NCBI GenBank assembly: GCA_004352715.1
Contig: SCFE01000016.1
Coordinates: forward strand, 1,535,524 to 1,599,523
Origin: Hofstenia miamia
Taxonomy: Eukaryota > Xenacoelomorpha > Acoela
Direction: 5' to 3'
DNA length: 64,000 bases
Part shown: positions 60,192-64,000 of the stretch, one piece after another
How positions within the stretch are numbered: position 1 is the stretch's first letter
How the letters are laid out: each line of letters begins with the position of its first letter
The notes under the pieces: generated by a model
The model's database searches: none
Told to the model about the DNA's origin: nothing
Seen by the model: the letters and a program-made list of their open reading frames with translations, nothing else
Translations under genes and position numbers: made by a program

Positions 60192-61739
60192 ATTTAGTTT
60201 AATCGGAAGTTCCATAGGAAATGAAAATTTCTAGTGAAAATAGGATTGATGAGGAATCTTGTCCACGCAAATTGGGCGATGGTTTTTTGCAATTTCTTGA
60301 AGCAAAAGCCTAATGTTTTGCCTACTCTGTAATCTTGACCTATTTAAGAAGTGATTTATAATTTTGGTGGCATTCTATAACAATTGATACGTATTGGATA
60401 TCATATATGAATTTATGTGTGCTAGTACGTACTGATATTTCTGACTAAGTAAAAATAGTAGTTTTCAGCAATGCATCTACAGTAGAACTGTTTCATGGTC
60501 TAAGCAATTCATTAATGTCAGCATGCATTACACAGGATCCATAGAAAGGATTTGTTTTCAATGATCTAAGAATGGCTTTCTCTGTCACGTTGCTTGTCAT
60601 ATATGGCCTAGCACGGCATTTCAAATAGCTTAAGATACTGCACAGTGGGCCAGAATAATCAAGACCTGGACAAAATTGATAACTTCTACCACGTCTACCA
60701 ACACTAATGTTGACATGCCCGCTTTAATTGTGCCAACAATTTCTAATTCTTTTACTAATGTCTCGCACTAGGACCTGGCAACCAAAAATTGATAATCAGA
60801 AAAAATCATATAGATTCATAAATCTATTGTGATATAAAAAAATGTTTGATAACTACCCTTACTAACTTTGGCATGCCAGCAATAATAACTAAAAGTCAAG
60901 AAAGTAATAATTCATAAACATCCGTCATATGTAGTGTATTGGGTCATAGCTAGGGTTAGGGTTAAACTTAATTTAACTTTCAAATTTATTTTTTGCAGAA
61001 ATGTATTTAGTGATATCGTGGATTTTTAAATGCTTAATTGCCTAAATTTTAGAATCCGTCGAAATGAAGAGCGTTTATTTTTTAGAAAACAAAAGTGACT
61101 ATTGATTTGCTAAGCTTAAGTATATGAGTTTTTTCACTACGTGGCCCACCATGCACTGGTCTCATTATGAAAATTCGAGTATTTCTCCCTTTACTGTGGT
61201 TGCAAAATTTGTTGTAGCTTTTTACTAGTCATGTTGAAACAGTGCCAAACACATCTCAGAAATGCTTTTGCATGTGTTTCTTAAGCAATATTTGCTTAGT
61301 TTAGTGCACTTGCATTCACTAATATGTACACACGCACTTATTCTATTTATTTGCATATATTTACTTTCCTAGACATGAATATTTCTGAATTCAACTAGCA
61401 TTCAGTCTATCATCATATTTATAATCGTAGTTCTGTCGTTCCTTCAGTGATTCGTTAATCAATATTTTCTCAACATTTTATAACTATAGATTAAGACATG
61501 CAAGTTAACCTATGCAATTTATTGCGGATTTCTTTAATTCTTTTTACACATATATATGCATAATATAAACTCTTATTAAGTATCATGCTTCAATTTTTTT
61601 TTAATAATGTTACATGCACATACAATGCATATGTACAATTATAAGATACTAATATCTTATTATCACGTCCAGGTCAAGCTCAGATATGTACTACTGTCCA
61701 TTCACATGAATTTTTTCTAGGAGGAAAAAATCTTCAATA
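60192..61739. other. No recognised gene
   Basis: CTAGGGTTAGGGTTAA at 60952-60967 contains two telomere-type TTAGGG units, too few to mean more than chance. Nothing else was seen. Confidence 0.5.
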
Positions 61740-62671
61740 TGTGTAGTTCAGCTGAAACTGAAATTAAGTGTACTGAAATGAATCGACCAAAACTGAATCT
61801 GAATTCAATAAAAAATGCAAAACTGAATTAAAATTGAAACTGAAACAAATTTCTCACCTAATTTTCAGATATTAAGTTTATTTCATGTAAATTTGTAAGG
61901 CGATCACATAAAAACGCACTAACACAACATGCTTTTGATGGCTTGCAAATTTTGGCTCACATAACATTTACGAGTAAGCTCTGTTAAAATGTGATGTTTC
62001 TAATTTTGAAGATCTTTCTTATACGAGTTTAAATTATAAGTATATTAGCTTAAATATCCCAACATGCAACATTAGAATTAGCTAAAGGGTATATATTATA
62101 CAGTAATGATTTAAAGTAGGGCTATGCGGGAAGAAATTTCCGTACCCATAATTACCAGAATATAAATGCATTCAATTTACAACACTTAATGCATTAATAA
62201 CTCCAAACTATATAAAATAAAAATCAAATATATTTGCCACGAATGACCAATAAGTTTCTGACAAAGTTACCTTTGTTTTGCTGTGATGGTTGTGATGGTA
62301 TTTATTGCAGTCTTAATTATAGAATTTTGATTTAGTTGCTTGATTTTTAAATAATACGTTTCAGAAGGATTAATAAACATTTAATAACAAATTGTTATAA
62401 AGTTTACATAAGAAGTGTTAATTTTATAATACTATCTTTTTGCAAGTTACCAGTTAATTTTATTCCTTAAACGTGCCATGCTTACCCGCGACTATTACCC
62501 GTACCTGCTCAGCTCTAATCTAGTTTGTCACTAATATATGAAATTTAAAATTGAAACTGAAATAGGTAAACTTTTTGAATTGAAATGGAAACTGAACCGG
62601 AAATTTCTTGAAATCCAATTAAAATCTGAAACGGCAATTATCCCTATTTTAATTCAGTTGAGCACACTATC
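61740..62671. mobile_element. Possible TIR element with a nested element (low confidence)
   Basis: The left side (GTGTAGTTCAGCTGAAACTG, 61741) and the inverse of the right side (GTGTGCTCAACTGAATT, ending about 62669) match imperfectly. Both ends are lined with repeated CTGAAA/CTGAAT words. Inside, TAGGGCTATGCGGG (62117) and the inverse TAGAGCTGAGCAGG (ending about 62518) could be the ends of a second element of about 400 bp. No target duplications were found. Confidence 0.35.
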
Positions 62672-63237
62672 TGTAGTCACTCAAAAAATAATTGTGAACC
62701 ATCTTAAAAATTAAAAACTTGTGAACCATCTTAAAAATTTAATACATGTTCTAATAGAAAATACATTAAAAATATGCGATGTTTCTGACGTATAGTAATC
62801 CCCTGTGATTGCTTTTCTACTTTCTTGCATCACATACACACATGATGCAATTTCAATTTAACATCGTTTAGGTTGCAAAACTGCATGAATTATCAATAAA
62901 TTTAGTTAACAAATTCCCCATCGGTTTTGAAATTCAATATAACTTATCTCATATCTTGAATTTATAGGATCTCAGAGAAAGAGATTTTTTAGTAATATTA
63001 ATAATGTCTATTTCCAGCATCTAAATTTTGGTTAATTAAAGCATGTTGGTTTTCTCTTTGAAAGTATTCCAAATTTGCATCACAGGAAATTTTCCACTAT
63101 CGCAATTTCCATCTGTGCCATTAATAACTACTTTTCTAAGCTTAACGTCTGTCTCATGTTTTTACCTTCTGAACCCAATTCTACCTCTTTTATTTCAAAT
63201 TTCTTTGTAAAATATTATATATCTGTCACTGAAATAC
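62672..63237. other. No recognised feature
   Basis: AT-rich spacer before the mariner remnant. Confidence 0.5.
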
Positions 63238-64000
63238 TTAGATATCAATTAAAATGAAACGGAGAAGGATATTTTTATCCATTTTCGATGACGCGCTCGA
63301 GCATTGCGACCGGAATCTCACGAATAACTCGCTCAATATTTGCTTCCAATGCTTCAATCGATTTTTGCTTTTACGTAGCCCCAAAGAAAAAAGTCCAAAG
63401 GTGATATCAGGTGATCTTGGTGGCCAATGCACAGGGCCAAAACATGAAATTAATTGCTCACCAAAATAACATCGCAATAAGTCCAGTGTTACGCGCGCTG
63501 TGTGGCAAGTGGCACAATCTTGTTGGAACCAAATGTCGTGGACAAATATCGTGGAGACCATGTGCTTTAATTTGAGTTACCAAAAAGTCTGTTATCATGG
63601 CGCAATAACGTTCGCCGTTGACGGTAACGTGTTGGTCGGCAGCCTTTTTGAAAAATACGGACCGATGATTCCACCAGCCCACTAAGCACACCAAAATGTT
63701 GTTTTCAATGGTTATAAGAGATGCTCTTGATACACTACGGGTTGCTCTTCACCCCAAATACAGCAATTTTGCGTGTTTACGTAGCCATTGAGCCAGAATT
63801 AAGCCTTATCACTGAACAAAATTTGGCGCGGAAAAATGGATTTTCTTGGATACGTTCAAAAGCCCATTCACTGAACACATGACGCAAACGAAGGTCCAGC
63901 GGCTTCAATTCCTGCACGAGCTGTATTTTTTATGTCTTTAAACTCAAATATTTCTTCAAAATGCGCAAGATTGTTGCATACGACAAGCCAAGTTGTTGAG
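63238..64000 (-). pseudogene. DD41D (rosa-like) mariner transposase, decayed and cut by the window end
   Basis: Reading down from 64000 on the minus strand: QQLGLSYATILRILKKYLSL, YKIQLVQELKPLDLRLRH-like sequence, then FSDKA, a stop and FWLNGYVN around the first catalytic Asp. Next come WWNHRSV and HVTVNGERYCAMITDFL (63694-63570), WFQQDCATCHTARVTLDLL (second Asp, from about 63530) and GPVHWPPRSPDIT. A small deletion then shifts the frame of the block with the third Asp (LDFFLWGY, about 63398-63375). SIEALEANIERVIREI follows in yet another frame. If the reading is corrected for the shift, 41 residues separate the last two Asp, the spacing of the DD41D mariners widespread in arthropods. At least three stops and two or three frameshifts make it dead. 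The N-terminal DNA-binding domain lies beyond the window; no TIR was seen. Confidence 0.85.

Noticed and set aside
60952-60967. Telomere-like TTAGGG units
   Set aside because: Only about two units, expected by chance in 64 kb.
1-64000. CRISPR arrays, operons or bacterial defence-like gene clusters
   Set aside because: No regularly spaced repeats and no compact co-directional genes. The window has eukaryotic character throughout.

Overview
The window looks like non-coding DNA from an AT-rich invertebrate animal genome, probably about 30% G+C by eye. No prokaryotic-style genes, operons, CRISPR arrays or rRNA genes are visible. Every long protein match is a decayed transposable element: Tc1 (DD34E), classical mariner, a DD41D mariner of the rosa-like type, and three non-LTR retrotransposon remnants. 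Between them lie many short non-autonomous elements with hAT-like ends and 8-bp target duplications, plus long (TA)n microsatellites. An arthropod or other invertebrate fits best, but the sequence does not decide this.

Layout. 1-4.5 kb: two nested hAT-like elements, a second hAT-like MITE and a dispersed repeat. 5.2-7.1 kb: a nearly complete Tc1 element (TIRs, TA sites, transposase broken by one stop and one frameshift) and a Charlie-type hAT MITE. 7.6-9.9 kb: a decayed LINE with endonuclease and reverse transcriptase motifs. 11-15.9 kb: more MITE fragments and two gap-bearing (TA)n tracts. 16-23 kb: essentially featureless. 23.2-25.4 kb: a perfect 789-bp duplication around a mariner fragment, bounded by single Ns. 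26.5-37.9 kb: MITE copies, a second LINE RT fragment (+), a third LINE on the minus strand (possible ORF1 plus RT), and a tRNA-like SINE head. 41.5-43.1 kb: a (TA)n-associated duplication.

44.4-47.8 kb is the only part that looks like host gene. A first coding exon with a CCAAT/TATA-like promoter and a consensus splice donor matches the start of the anoctamin (TMEM16) N-terminal domain. Further on are a 62-codon open exon with strong coding character (family not recognised) and a pair of diverged exon-like segments. 50.9-58 kb: a hAT-like element with a perfect 8-bp target duplication and a related copy. 57-59.3 kb: gap-rich (TA)n sequence. 63.2-64 kb: a decayed DD41D mariner running off the window end.

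The main cross-cutting observation is technical. All six multi-base gaps lie in or beside (TA)n, and several perfect direct or inverted duplications sit at the same places. (TA)n is its own reverse complement, so some of these are probably assembly turn-arounds rather than real DNA. I found no convincing new multi-gene system. The best biological leads are the anoctamin exon, the unassigned exon near 47.2 kb and the set of hAT-like MITE families.
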